From NCBI GenBank assembly GCA_947179485.1, contig OX359247.1:40834801-40898800 (forward strand): DNA of 64,000 nucleotides, read 5' to 3'. Below are positions 23,853-38,064 of the stretch, piece after piece. A model generated the notes under the pieces. That model worked only from the letters and a program-made list of their open reading frames with translations, did no database searches and was not told the DNA's origin. The position numbers and the translations under genes were made by a program. This stretch comes from Allacma fusca (lineage: Eukaryota > Arthropoda > Collembola > Symphypleona > Sminthuridae). How positions within the stretch are numbered: position 1 is the first letter of the stretch; each line of letters begins with the position of its first letter.

Positions 23853-26800
23853 TCACTTGGCTTTCGTCCTTCTCCCAGCAGGTGTGGAGTTCATCATTAA
23901 ATAAGCCAAATCTTCATCATTCATTTCATCGGGATCCAAATCCTCAATATTCCTACCTCCATTATTGTGGCTAGAATTGGTCAGTCGGCCTGATTTCGCA
24001 TCTGTTAGTATTCCCCATACCTCTATAATGAAGTCATCAGTGAAGCCGAACGATTCCAATTCTGAATTATCCACTGCTTCGGCAAAGTCCATTGTATTAC
24101 CTTTCCCTTCTGCCATCTCCCATATTTGTGTTGCTGTCATTGCAAAAAAAAAACAAAACAAATCCCACATAATTTTAAGCCAATTATATATCTTTCACAG
24201 GAATAATCTTCAATTTTTTTTTTGCCACAGAATATTCATATACGATACTCCTACAACTGATACAATCTCAAGAGAATAAGTTCACACATTTTTCTCAGGC
24301 TATAATTTATTCCTACAAATTTCTTAATTTACTTGTCTTGTTTCTAAATTAGACTGCAACGTTACCTAAATCCGTGTCATTAATTCCCATGAAGCTTTCC
24401 AGCAAAGTGTTGATCTTTTTAATGGCAACTTGAACGTAGTCATCCGGCTGAAACAGTAATAATAATTATACATTAATTAAATCAGTCAAAATTATTGCTA
24501 GTACAATATTACAAAACAAAACCAGAGCTTGTAAATATGTTCTAATGCATTCCTTCATAATCATTGAATCACTACAGCCTTATCCTATTTACACACTTGG
24601 TTAACTAATTAAAATTCGCACGATCAGTCTCATAAAAAGTCTCTGTATGTATTCCGATCTTGACAGTTTGTGCTACCACATGGGAATTATTTCCCTTTTC
24701 ATTGAAATACTAGTTACAAATCTCGTTGAGGTGTACGACTCATTCGTACACTTCTGTCCGTAACTATATGGGTACAGGTTAGTACTGATATTGTGAATTT
24801 ACAATTAGGTAAATATATGTAATTACATATACATAATCATGCCTGAATGACTGTGTGTGCAAGTAAGCACAGGCTTAACGATAGGCCTGGGATTTAACAC
24901 ATTTCTTCAGAGCTCAAAATCATACAATAATTTCCTAACTGATTGTGAGCCGAAGTTCAACAGCAGCATGACAAAAACTGATATAATAATCATATTGTTT
25001 GCATTAGTTATGTACCTGAAATAATTAAACATGCATATCTAACTAATGCAAAAGATCTGGTATAACGAACGCAATATATGTTCTAGTTACGAAATGATAA
25101 AATATGCAAACCGCTCCTGCGAATCACAATTAGATCCGTCAGGTATATTTTAAGAGTTGGATTTGTATATTGTGGGAAAATACACATGTGTGTACATAGT
25201 GGGGTGTAAGAAATTACATATGTTGATATGGTATATTATACCATTTCAACAAAAGTACAAGCCCATACTTACTGGGTGACTCAAGACAGCGCTAATGAAT
25301 TTGTGGCAGGAAATTACTAAATATTCAGATATATTCCCATTATGATCCTTCCTGAATTATTCCCAAGTACATGTCTTTCCGTATGAGAATAGAATTCGTG
25401 AATAATTATAAAAGAAATGTAAAATTTACAGTTAAGTATTTACATCCATATATGAAGGTGCTCATTGTCATCTTGAAACATAATACCGCAACATTTACTC
25501 ATTTACTCAACTTACTAATGGCACACGCCCATATAATTTTTTTTAAAGTTGTAGAGATACTCAACATCTCCGTCTGCTTTAGAATTTATACCACAAGGAA
25601 ATGCATGGAAGAATTGGAGCATAAAAGATAACAACCTTCCGTCTTCAATTTGTGTGCGGCCAAATGTATTATATGTACATTCTTTAAGATCTCGTATTCC
25701 CATCTGTTGTACATTGTATGCAAAACATTTTGAAAAAATCTCCGGACGAAAATGATAACCACAAATGATTATGAGCATGCGAGCTCCTTTTTTTTTATGT
25801 AACGTATCAGAGAGGTACATGACAAATGACAAATATATACACAATGGCTCCCACATGAAAGTTAACATCATACGAGTGTGACACAAATGTTTTGATATGC
25901 AAGGGAAAGATAAAAAGGGAAATGTCATACCTTTTAAAACCAAAACTGATTGAGTTCTAGTACAATCACTCTGTATCAATTGAGAACTCACAACTCATGT
26001 TAGATCAGTACAAAGAAGTGAATTAAGAATTGAGGGCAAAAGCATTGCAACGAAAAAAAAATAGGATTTTCAAGTCAAAAAAAAATTGAAGCCCGGAAGT
26101 CGTTGGTTTTCTACTGGCAATGAAAGGCTATGCAAAAGGGAAAGTTTTTGGACGCTTGTCGCTGACTCATACACAGTGAGTGAGAAGATGACGGTAATTT
26201 TGAGCGCTATGGTTTATGCTTTGTGATCTCCCATAATTATCACTATGAATTTAGCCTCTCTTACATTTACAAACAATGAAGATGTGCTTTAGAAATATGT
26301 ATGTTCCCTTCCCGATATCCAATTTGTATTTTCTCCCATTGACTTCGACGCGGTAGGTAAGTTCAGCAAATGGGCTTTAGAAAATTCAATGTGAAACTTT
26401 CAGTGTGCTCACTGATTCAGACCTCGTAGGAAAGGAGTCTACAGTACTCTTCTAATACTTGAGCAAATCATGTTTACGCATAGGTGTGTATGTGTACCTG
26501 TCAGGTGGGAGTGGATCCTGTTGGAGGTAAATTCTATTAATGAGGGATGATTGCTGTAATTAAGATTTTTAGCGTACTTTTTGGGGCGGGCCTTTTATCA
26601 CTGCATCTTCTTTTTATGCGTTACGTGTAAATGCATTTTTACTGCTCTCAAATATAATTACCCTTAAGAGACAGCCGGCGTAGGCTATTTCTTTGTTGTC
26701 AACTGATCTTGTGGAACGGCATTATTAAAGTAAAAGCATCAATTTGAATTATGTGCTCATCCGGAGGTACTTTAAGGACGCTTCTTAACTTCACCTTTTT

Positions 26801-28803
26801 TAAACTGCGAAGCCGGATGCTCGATTAATAAAAAATTAAACGGTATCCACTAAAGTTACTTTGTTTGCATTTAGACAAGTACTTTAGGCCCATTAAGGTA
26901 ATAATTACGGATATTAAGTTTCCTCACCAATTTTTCAATTTGAGCCGGACCATTATTCCGAAGTCGTAAGGTTTCTCTCCCACTTCCCACGCCCTTGCCT
27001 TTGGCCGTACGTTTCGAATCCGATTTCGGGCCTATATTAACTGAAAAAAATAATCATTCTTTAGCTTTTGTTAAGAAATTTAAGAAATGTACAAAATAAA
27101 TTATATCATTAGCAAAAGATTTCATTGGCAGCTTTAATATATCCAATTACCGAATCCGGCCCGAAGAGGTTCAACCAGTCTCATAGTAAAAGAGGTTCCT
27201 ACAGAAATCGCTTTCAGGTATTTGGCAACGTCCACATGTCTCCAACCAACCAAGTTCTCGTCGTCGATTCCTTCGATATGATCTCCAACCTTAATTTTTA
27301 AAAAAACAAAGCATTCCAATTTCTGAATAACATTTCCAAAAATTACACATGTGCAAATGTAAGTAATTAAATACTACGCTAATCACGGTAAGCGTGGTCT
27401 ATTGTTCTTGTTTGAATACGTAATAGCTTTTTATCGCATCTGCGAGTCTATAGGATATTGTGTGCGTGATCCTATAATAAATTATATTTATACAGAGTTA
27501 TACAGTGTAGGCATAGAAGAGTCAAGTTCACGGAAATAATAAATCTTTTACTTGGATAGATTTGATGTTATCAATAATACTGTCTTCTTTGATTCGCTTA
27601 ATGAAAGCATAGCCAGTGCCGTTGTCCGTTATTGTGAGGCCGAGGGCTTCCTCCGATTTCAACACTTGCACTTCCTTGGTTGCACCTGTTTACAAATTTC
27701 ATTTCACTTTCAGTACCGTTCTTTTTTTTTTACTTCCAGCCATAGTAATTATTACATATTTTGTTACATACCAAAATGTCCTTTCAAATGAAAATATTAA
27801 TTTGTAAACAAAAATAAAGCAAACATAGAACGTGACATGAAAATTACATATAGATAGATATGCATTCGTAGTCGGAAGATCCTCGGGGAAAATAAGTGAA
27901 AGACATAATCCTTACAGCCTGTAATTACTCTCACGTTTCCAGTCAATAGGACATTACAACTGTTAATTAATGTTCACACAGCTGCATCTGCTAGTCCTAC
28001 AATCAGGAGCACTCTCACTTCGTAATATCACAATAAAATTAGGTTACTGAAAGGGCATTTTTTTTAGCTCTTCAAACATTGATTTCCCATGTTCCTGTCA
28101 TGCATAAAGAAGAGCTGGTGTACTTTGAATTTACAAGAAAAAGTTTGAGTACTACAAGATTCATAATCACTGCATTAGAGTATCTATATATAATCTATAT
28201 ATATTGTTGATACATAAATATAACAAATTGAACCCTATATTAACAGACTAGGTTTCTATATCGCTTTTTGACCACATTTATTGTTGTACTGACATGCCTT
28301 CATTGGCACACAAGTCTATAGTTCTGTAATTCTGTGTACATACCCATCACAGCTCATATTTATAGACGTGATAGAAATAGAAATGAATTGAGATGTGTAG
28401 AAGGAGGGGCTAGGGACGTTGTTACCTTTCCGGTGAACGAAAATGAAATCATCGAGGCATAGCTGAGCACTCAGCAAGTTCTCCATGTCAATCCGGTGAG
28501 TGTTCAATGTACAAAATAGGATCTGAAAAGTCATCAAAAATACTTCAAATACCACACAGGATGAACCTAAAATTCTACATGAAAATACCATATCCAAGAG
28601 TTGATATCCCCTTTACATCTTTAAATCTTCAACTAATCCCCTTCCCACGCCCACATCGATAATTAACATCCTTGCAAAATTCTGGGTGAAACACGTCCTT
28701 ATTTGTGTCCACTGTATTTAAAAAATTGCTAAATTCATTTGAGATAGTACTAATATAGCAAATAAACATCAGACAGTGTAACCAATAAAAGACCGACAGC
28801 CCA

Positions 28804-28837
<34 letters not shown>

Positions 28838-29860
28838 AGACTGGTAATGGATAACCCCGAGATGATGCTTGTAGTAAGAGTATTAATTTCCACGCTTGTG
28901 CATACATAATAATTATATTCCAAGCCTCCTAATTATATGTCAGCTTCATGCATGGATTAGAACTGAGTGTAATATAATATATGTATCTAAATGTATGCAT
29001 TTCATAAATTGGACTGACTGCTGTCCTGTTCTTAATTTAATTGTTAGGTTAGGATGAACTGGAGCCGGTTATAAAAAATATTCGTCATTTGTATACATAT
29101 CTACATAATACATAGTTACTAGGGACGGCAAAATGCATCAAAGGAGGTAAATCTGTAGATACGTAAATTACGAGCCAAGAGACAAACACAAGGCTAAATT
29201 TACCACATAAATTTTTGAGCACCCTCCAAATAATTATATGGAGAGGTACAGATGCAAACAAAATCAGTATCAAAAAATGTGCAATGTGCATGAAATGTGA
29301 AGAGGGGGAGATCCTCAAACAACAAGAGGATTGGATGCTCCACACATTTCTACAGGTATACTGTAGTTCGATTGTAATGTATATATGTACCATACGTAAA
29401 AAAAAGTGTTGCTCGGAGTGAGTTGGATTTTCATTAAACTTTTAGCATAGGGGAAAATAGTTATGTGGAAGTCAAAGCGGAAACACGCATTTCCGCCTTA
29501 AAAAATGAACGTCCCATTGTAAAGGTAACATGAAAAGCTCAAATAGCCAACTTGACTCTTTTATTATCTATGTAGGTTTTGATACTCTTTTTGTCTTTTT
29601 TTCCTCTTCTATTCAGAAAGAGTAGCTTTGCAATGCCTGAATGGCTCATGCCTTTTTTACTGTTTCGTCACGACGGAGGCATTGACACTGGTCCTTGATG
29701 CTGTAATCCTCACATACATGTATTCCTAATGCCCCGTCCCTTCACTATTAGTGGAGTCGTCCACGATTGTCAACAAATGTAAAGTTTTTCTTCCATGTTC
29801 GTTAAGAACTTCACTAATGATAATCCTCTTTCTACGTCCATGTCTCACGTCCTTACGGAG

Positions 29861-29921
<61 letters not shown>

Positions 29922-30431
29922 ACATATTTAACGGGGAATAAATATAAGGAATATACATAAATACAGTACTAGAACCTATACTTAAACTAACTAATAAGAG
30001 GGAATATTTGATCCGAAATCGAGGATTGTATAAATAATACAAAAATATTTAATGGTTAATTATACATGGAAATCTGGTCCAGCCCTATTTTATCACGTTA
30101 AAAATAAAGGGTAGGAACTTACATCATTCGCAGGGAAGCCATAGCATTCGGCAATTTTTTCATACAGCTCTTTGACATTGGAGAAGCCCGAAATAAGTCC
30201 TGTGGGGCTTCCTTGAGCTTGCTGACAATGAAACACTAATTTTGGTTTGGAACCTGGCACGGGCGTAGTTGCTGGACTATTGTTTGTCTGGGGTGTCGGA
30301 TCGGGCTCTATGACGGCAGTCTTCCCATCTTTTGTGGGGGAGGGTGTCATATTCCGGCCGGAGGAGTGGTCACTGTCACCATTCTGACTCAATTTGTCCT
30401 TATCCTTTTTATTTTGACCGAAGAAAGGCAT
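23853..30431 (-). CDS. GIPC: GIPC PDZ-domain adaptor (kermit orthologue)
   Basis: Seven exons: 30431-30123, 28522-28426, 27685-27552, 27289-27151, 27040-26928, 24447-24366 and 24133-23853. They give 384 residues (human GIPC1 has 333; the extra length is mainly N- and C-terminal). GIPC proteins link receptor tails, through the PDZ domain, to myosin VI on endocytic vesicles, through the C-terminal GH2 domain. The N-terminus is basic and Pro/Ser/Thr-rich ([13 protein letters not shown]). The GH1 region follows ([15 protein letters not shown], then [13 protein letters not shown] and DDFIFVH). The PDZ domain has the loop EALGLTI and the core GYAFIKRI...[16 protein letters not shown] follows, then the GH2 helices ([20 protein letters not shown]). 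The C-terminal tail is acidic and ends [10 protein letters not shown]. Introns are long (about 1.6 kb and 2.5 kb among them) and hold microsatellites. Confidence 0.95.
28801..28837. repeat. CA microsatellite in a GIPC intron
   Basis: An almost pure (CA)n run interrupted by ATA near its start, on the plus strand in the first GIPC intron. Confidence 0.9.
29863..29918. repeat. CT microsatellite in a GIPC intron
   Basis: A perfect (CT)n run of roughly 28 units in the first GIPC intron. Its length explains the spurious Ser-Leu and Arg-Glu repeat open frames on the two strands. Confidence 0.95.
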
Positions 30432-33400
30432 CTTGGGAGTGTCCTAGTACAGTAGTCCAGGAATTAATGATTTCCAAATGGGATCAATCTAAAGGTCCAA
30501 CTGAATTCTTGGAGTTCACAGTCTGAAGTTATGTACAACTTTTTGAGATGCTCACTTTATTTCACCCTTGTATAGAAGGAAGGTTTGCGTCGGAATTGGT
30601 CAAGTCAGTGTGATTCATGTTGGAAATGTTCGTCAGAGATCAACCAGAAGCCGTGGGTAAATTTGTGGGTGACACCAATGGGACTCACTTGAAACTATTG
30701 ACCATTATCTGTATTATGGTTGGCACTACTGTCGAATATTGAACATGGAAGGTATCACTTTATCACTGGATTTTTTATTTTACTATTACACAATTTGTTG
30801 CGTGTTTCCTATCTCTTATCTTATCATCGGCGAATAAACACATGCAAGGTTCTCACTTGTCTCTGATTCGTTAGGGCGATTTTAGCACACAGTCACCAGG
30901 CCATGCTTTGTTGTCACTCCAACCTAGGGAAAAAATAATTTTTAGGAATGAATTTTAAGCCCTTCCGTAACTCCTATTTAAATTAATTAAAGGTGACTGG
31001 GTACACACGTGGATATCCTTTTTTTTTCCAACACGAGAGTCAACCATGCTTGGGTACAGATTTGCAACTTTTAAGAAACAAAAGAGATATGATATAAAAA
31101 CATTCCGAGGACGCACGTACGTGAGCATCTTTACATTAATGATGTATGATATGACAGCACATATGTAGCTCTTTAAATTTACTGGAATGTTTCACCATCC
31201 CCTCTTTATCATAAAAAATTCTACTGAGTTAAATCGTAAGTATACATAATTGTAGTTTGGCTTGCAAGTAAATATCTATTCTCTGGCAAAGGTTTACCTT
31301 GTAAATATGTTTAAATTCCAAAGATATTTTTATTGGGAGCATTTAACACTACATTCTGATAGTACTATTCCATGAATCCTACACATATTATCCTGACGAT
31401 TATAATAATTACTATTTTAACAACAGCAATTTTAAACATTAAGATGGTTGTGACTTGTAACTGATCCTACTCTAAGGACTTAATGGGCTGAAAAGTGTTA
31501 ACCTATAATAAATCTTTATAAGCATTTAAGCTTCGTATTAAAACCGCAACCTTCCCAAGAATTCTTTTTGCCTAGTAGAAGTGCCCATGGTTATGTTTAT
31601 AATGTTTCCAAGGTAAAAGTGGTAACAAAAACAAAATTAAAAAGAAAAGAGGAGAAACACCCCCAAAAAATAAATAGTATACTAGAATACATACAAAGCA
31701 CAAAATTATAAGAGGTGTTAAATTAACCGAACTTTGATCTTGGAAAAATCCTTTACAAATAAAAGTATAGATACTTTTCCCCCTGTGAAGGCACATATGC
31801 CTATACATGAACATGAGAGGAGCAAATTGCACATCACGGGAAGCATAGCCATGTGCCAGCATTTAATTAATGAGAGCTGATATCCATCTGACTCCTGCTG
31901 AACATTTGATGCACATACGCATCACATTCAGACAATGCCAAGTTGCGTGGAAAAATTTTGTTACATCGAGATAATGCAAACTCATGTCTGCATCTGTACA
32001 AGCAGACTGACTTCAGAGTTTCTATAGCAAGTACGGATTATGTACATTTTGGTAATAAATTCAAAAGCGAAATTTCAGATGGAAATAGGGAATAGTAACG
32101 TTTAAGAGAGTGGCCTAATTGAACGCCAAATATACTTCAAGGCTCGTTGCTCTGCACGTCGATTTTCTGTTCATCATTTCACATTGAGAACAATAGCAAT
32201 AACAATAAATGTCTACTGCATACTACAGAGCATAGCTACATAGGAGCTACCAAATACCTTCAGGATTTTTATTTTACACCCAAGCGATTTTATGACCGTT
32301 GAAAAACGATTGTCAACGCTGTTCTGCGCTCCCATCAGGACGTCAGAATTAATAATAAATGCTGGGCTCGCTTACCACTTTTGCAATAGACCCTCATTTT
32401 AATTATCTCCTGTCGAATCTGTGTCAGTTGTCAATTCTCAAGTAAACATTGTGACTTGTCACCACTCAACTATGTAGTGCTTGCCTTGCTTAAATAATTG
32501 CTTATTAATTAATGGCTCTTGCGACATTCTCTTGTTTGAAGCCGCTCAAGAAAATAGCTCTTTACCACACAATCAACAATGGTCTGTTTTGTACAAGTTC
32601 TGTAAGCTATCTATAGGTACATGGGGTGTAATTATCGATGAAATACCGCAAAACCTTTGGGTAACATTTTCACAGTTGCCAAACCCCTTCAGTAGATACA
32701 GATATATGTACGTGTACCCCAAAATTGGCAGGTTCTGAAAAATATATTGTATTAGAATCTATACACCTCCCAAGACATACCTCTGGCTTGCTTATCCTAT
32801 GAAAATGCTAGGAGGACTTAATTACTTGCCGTCGTCCGTCACTAATACAAGTCCATCAATTTAAAAGAAAGCTCCACAATAATTGACTTCCTCATGGAGC
32901 CCTTGTAAATGGCTTTTTTTGAACCCTAACTATACACCAAGTAATATTTATTTCTAATTTACAGTAAATTTTAATTTTCACTTTATGTTATTATTCTTTA
33001 AAAGGAATTTTACGTCAACAAGAAATATATTGCAATTTTTTTTTACTGTGCCCTTTCCCTTGTGAGAAACGCTTTAATAGCCGGGTTTGTAATTAGAGGT
33101 TGTAAGTACAGTTTGGTACTAGTGAGATGTGTACACGACATAAAACACAAGTCCCACTTGTTTTGGCGTAAAACAATAGAGCCATGCAATATTATTGAAA
33201 TGTTTTTCCCAAGTCCTTGAATGAATTTAATTTTTGAATGGTCATTATTAACTATTTCTTAAACAAGGGAAGCTAAAAAAATTGACAGTTTGCTAAAGTA
33301 CTTCCAATAACAAGATGTACTTACATATATCAATGTACATAATTATGTACAGTACACTTACAATCTACAGTAGGTAATAATTCGTTGTCAGCTGTCGAAA

Positions 33401-36400
33401 TGTTTCTGCAGCTAATCCGTTAAGTATCACATTGCCCTAAAAATTGTGAGCCGAACTTACGTACAATTCTGACAGACTGACTGTCTTCCAGCAAAATCAA
33501 AAGTTGAGTCCAAAGTAATGCCAAAAGAAGCACACTGAAATGAGAATTCTGTACAACTGATTGGGAGTACTGTCAATGCCAGGAGACTTGACTATTTACA
33601 GAAGGTAAATAAAATGTGACTTACTCCGCACCACCTTCATGGGAATTGTTCCCTCTCGGACCAAAGACGACTTACTAAACCGTGTAACGTAAGAAATGAA
33701 TTGGATAAGGAAAAAGCAAAACTGTACACGGCAGAGAAAAGATTAATAAAAAGGGAACGTGAGAGAGGAGAGATAGGCGACTAGCTACCTACCTGTCCGT
33801 GCCTTACGTGGAAACTAACCTAAAGGCTATGATACAGTTGATGCTGCGTTTTTACTACTGCATAAAAACCAATGCAATAAAAAGCACTGCTCTGCAATAA
33901 TGGCTCATGTTCTCATACTATCGCATCACATCGTCATATATATGTATATTGTAGGAGCCGTACATTGAATAGTACAGTAGTCCTAAAACTCCACTCAGTA
34001 CTACAAGGAATGTACTCTACTCATAAAAAGCATCTGCACCTCATACCATTCCTCTTGGTTGAGGACTCTACTGATTTTGCATACTACTACTCTCGTATAA
34101 AACATTTTAATATCTCAGGTGATAGATATAAAATAGATGCATGCATAAACTTCCACACTAAATTCAGCCCCAACTCTTCCCTTCCTCTGAAAACCTTTGA
34201 AAATTCAATACAAATTCTCTGCCGTTCTGCTGTTCTGACTTTGTTGCCTTCATTATAAAAGGCTCATTGTGTGAGCAGAGTTAAACGCAGAGTTACATTT
34301 AAGAAGCATGCATGTTCTACTCCGTTGTGGGAGAAAAGCTTTAAATCAGCTTTATTGTCAAATCCAAGTGGCTCGAACATACCTCCTGCTGTCAACTATT
34401 CATTTTTTGGCATTGGCGTATTTGAATGACATGAAGATAGACTTGTATGCGTGCAATTAGGATTTTCAGGCTGAATTATTTAACCACAGGGCTTGCAACC
34501 AAGTAGAACCTTCATGTATGGGTATCTCCAGATGTATATGTACTAGTGGCACATCTTATGCTAAGCCCTACTAAATAATCATATGTTTAATATCTATGCG
34601 CCAAATCATAACCACTGACATGCATACGAGCGTATACATAAAGATCCTGCGATTCCTGTACAGAAATTAATTTTTGGGATTGCGTAAGTGTATACTTACA
34701 TACGTGACTTTACTACAGTTCATGTACAGGATGTTGCGTATTCCTTTTCTCCATCTTTACTTATTTCATGTGGACAAGGTTCAGTTTTAAATTTTCTTAT
34801 TTAAAGGGAATCTTTTTGCAGACTTTTCAAAATTATCTTCTATAGGTAAGCCTTTAAAGTAACATAGTGGCCACGCGAGTGAAGGCAGGTGGCAAGTGGC
34901 AAGATTATCAGAAAAAGTTTTGAGATTTTTGCTTTACAAAATAAAATTGATAAAAAAATCTTGTTTACGATCATATTCTGGTAGATTTTATTGGCTTCAA
35001 ATTTTTCTGCGGAGTTGTCTTTCCACACTTTATTTCCTGCAACCTTGCCTCACCACTCGATCCTGTGTGTCCAGACTGTTCCGCAGTGGTCTCTATAATA
35101 GCAAATTTTTAGAAAAGTTTTAGTGTAAGCCGGAGATTGAAAGTGTAACTCTGCTCATGAAACAAGAAATTCCGGGTGGAATTCAAGCACTTCAAGAAAT
35201 TACTGGGACAACTCCAAGCATGTCCAGAAACCCTGCTTCAAGACTGTAGACACCCCAGTTTGGACAAACCAATCTCCGTGACTGAATTTAATATAACTAG
35301 ATAGGAACTGGAGATTGGTACCGGGAGTAGACGGAATCACTAATGAATTCTTGAAATCTATTCTCGGTAACTTTTTACAGCTGTTTCTGTAGCTATTTAG
35401 AATTTTTGAAGTATTTTTGAAGAATAGAATTTTTGAAGGAGGCTCACCCCAGGTATCTGGGGTGAGATCGAAATTGTGCTGCTATATAAAAGAGAGCAGA
35501 GATGATTGGGAAATAAACAGAGTGATCTCCCTGATAAATTGTGCGGTGAAATGGTACACACACCAGCAATACATACAATAACAAATTTTGAAACTAATAA
35601 AATTTGGGAAAGATATATAAGTGTGAACATAATTTTGTTTAAAATTCTATTTGGAAATCCAAAATTGTAATAAAGGTTTTTCGGTAAATCTCCCAACTTT
35701 GCTTCTCTCACTTGACCACTATGACTTTATGAGCCAGCTTAAATTAATGCTGACAATTTTGAAAAACCTATAAAATGATTCTCTTGAAAATGAGGAAATT
35801 AATTTTTTATCACACCTCAACCTTGTATGGGGTAGGTGGAGAGGGTGTGGAAAATGATATGCAGCACCCTGTATGCACATCACATACATACATACATATG
35901 AACATAAAAAACCAGAGAGAACAAAATCAAGGTTTCTTTTTGTTTGAAATTGCGTTCCCAGATTTCCGTCTTTTTTGTGCAGTTCTATCGTCAATTGCGG
36001 GTTTTGAGGTTGTAGCATTCTACGAAAAAGTTTTATCCCTAAAGGTTAGCAACCGGTTGCAATTCTGAATGAAGGAATAATAAATACATGCAAGAGCTGC
36101 AGCGGTAGCATTTTAAATAAGATAGATTTTGTACCTGGTTGAACTGAAGGGGTTCAAAACCTTGTCACGAAAAGGCGTTCTTGCATACGTACTGTAGAGC
36201 TAGTGTAAGTGAGGCCAGCGAAATCTATACTTTTGTTGGAAAGAATTTCTTTTGGGAACCGTTCCAACGTTTGTTAATTTATTGACCGTTGTGGTTTGGC
36301 GTTGATGGAATGACAGTAGGTATGAAGTCAAAACCGAGAGGACGCGTTGCACATTTTCTGACAATATGTTCAGAAACTGTAGAAATGTATATAAAATCGA

Positions 36401-38064
36401 AACTTATTAAAGTTGAAACACTAACCAATGCCAATGTACTATCGATTATAGTTCAATTAAATGGTATCAGTACCTGTAGCCTTCATATAATTTCTTAAAC
36501 ATTCATTGAACAATTTTGCAGCGCTTTAGCCAGACGAAAAATAATGGTACAAGCCAGTTAATAACTCAAAACAAAAGGAATGCCCCACACATTAATTATT
36601 GAAGATTTTACGTTCTTCTGAAAGGTTTCATTAATTTCTTGAAGGTCCATGTCAATATTTGAGCAGCCTACATGTAGCTAATTATACAGTGGCTCCATAG
36701 CTCGTACGCTGTCATACGACTGACTATTCTACGGTTCCAGGCGTCCACAACTTAACTACTATCCCTGAAAATCCAATCGATTATTTCACGCAAACCAAAT
36801 ATCAGTAGAAACGATTTCCTGTTACCATTCTTTAAGAATGAACTCCAGGCTATTTGTCAGGTAAAATAAGTTGAAGCCCCGTATGAACCGTTAAGATATG
36901 CAAGCATTCACAATTGTATTGGAAACATTTGTATTGATTTTCGTAGAAGACAAGTAGTATAATTTATGAATAATTTAAACCAGATGTTTCAGGGCTTAAT
37001 TGCGTGAAAGGAACGACGTCAGTATGGTCGAACTAGCTGGCAATGATGTATCATCATGGTAAATATAAAATGCAGTAAAGACATGTATGTATGTATATAT
37101 TAACTAGCAATAAATAATCTGCAATTGAACGGACTTGTCGTGGAATTATTTAATGCAAAAGGGGTCACGAGTGTAAAAGTGTATAAAATTACATTGAAAT
37201 TCCTAAATACAGCTTATTGAACTAGACCATTAAGTGTCTTAAGTGATATCTGCTTACTTAGTGCTAATAAACATGTTTAAAAATAGAAATACTAGCAATA
37301 TGTAACGTGTACTAAAATAACTGTAATCACATTTGAATTAAGTAATTACCATTAATATTCTACATCCAGATTCGTATATTAACGCAGGTGCTGACTTATA
37401 ATCTGGGAATGTTTACAGCTCATTTTTCAACAATATTCAATCATTAGATAATTTATTTTTGAATACAGTGGAGATTATGCACAAAAATTGTGATGAACAA
37501 CCTAGTGATGATTAAGTTTATAAAGATCTGCAGCTTTCACAAAAATGTATCTACTATATAAAATACTCCTGATTTTATCCTGGACGTTCAAGACTAAAAT
37601 TACTTAAATGCTATCACCTTTTCTAAGCTTGTGATTTGTGACTACCATGGTTAATGATTGAACATCATGCATTACAACCGGGTTTGGACTTAAAAAATCG
37701 AATATTAGCCTCAACATTAGCGTTACCTGAGGAAATAAAATATTAAATGCTAAGACAGTCAATGTGAGATACCTACTCGATAGAACAATGACTACAACAA
37801 ATGACTATATATATTCCTAAGCTATAAAACAACAACAGTCACAATGATGCCAATAAATCCATAGCTGTCATGATTAGGTACTAAAAGCACAAAATTTAAG
37901 TTTTGCATTAGTCCCAACAGATGTGAGCATGCTAACAAATACGATTGTAAAACATATAAAAATTGATTGATGGATACTGAAATTGTTTTAACTATTTAAG
38001 TTGAATTATTGCATTTTTCTACACCATGATTAAAATATATTACCATTGATAGTTAGCCTTAAAA
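30432..38064. other. Gene-poor 7.6-kb intergenic region
   Basis: Apart from the reverse transcriptase relic at 35255-35700, I see no exon with recognisable protein and matching splice signals. The 5' untranslated exons of GIPC probably lie at its left end. The open frame 31572-31862 (minus) would encode a Leu/Phe-rich hydrophobic peptide but lacks further support. Confidence 0.5.
35255..35700 (+). mobile_element. Degenerate non-LTR reverse transcriptase fragment
   Basis: Read in shifting plus-strand frames, this stretch shows the order of motifs of a LINE-type reverse transcriptase: LDKPIS near 35261, then PGVDGITNEFLK at about 35322-35360, then INRVISLINCAVK at about 35510-35550. Frameshifts and stops separate them, so it is a dead relic with no intact frame. 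The matching 5' and 3' parts of the element are not recognisable. Some homology may extend left to about 35150. Confidence 0.72.

Noticed and set aside
25515-25991. 158-codon minus-strand frame inside the long GIPC intron
   Set aside because: No motif or homology that I recognise; it sits in a same-strand intron with low-complexity surroundings.
29751-30042. Open frames with Ser-Leu and Arg-Glu repeats
   Set aside because: They are translations of the CT microsatellite on both strands and have no gene context.
31572-31862. Minus-strand frame with a Leu/Phe-rich hydrophobic stretch that could look like a membrane peptide
   Set aside because: No splice partners, no signal-peptide pattern at the start, and the composition follows AT-rich intergenic DNA.
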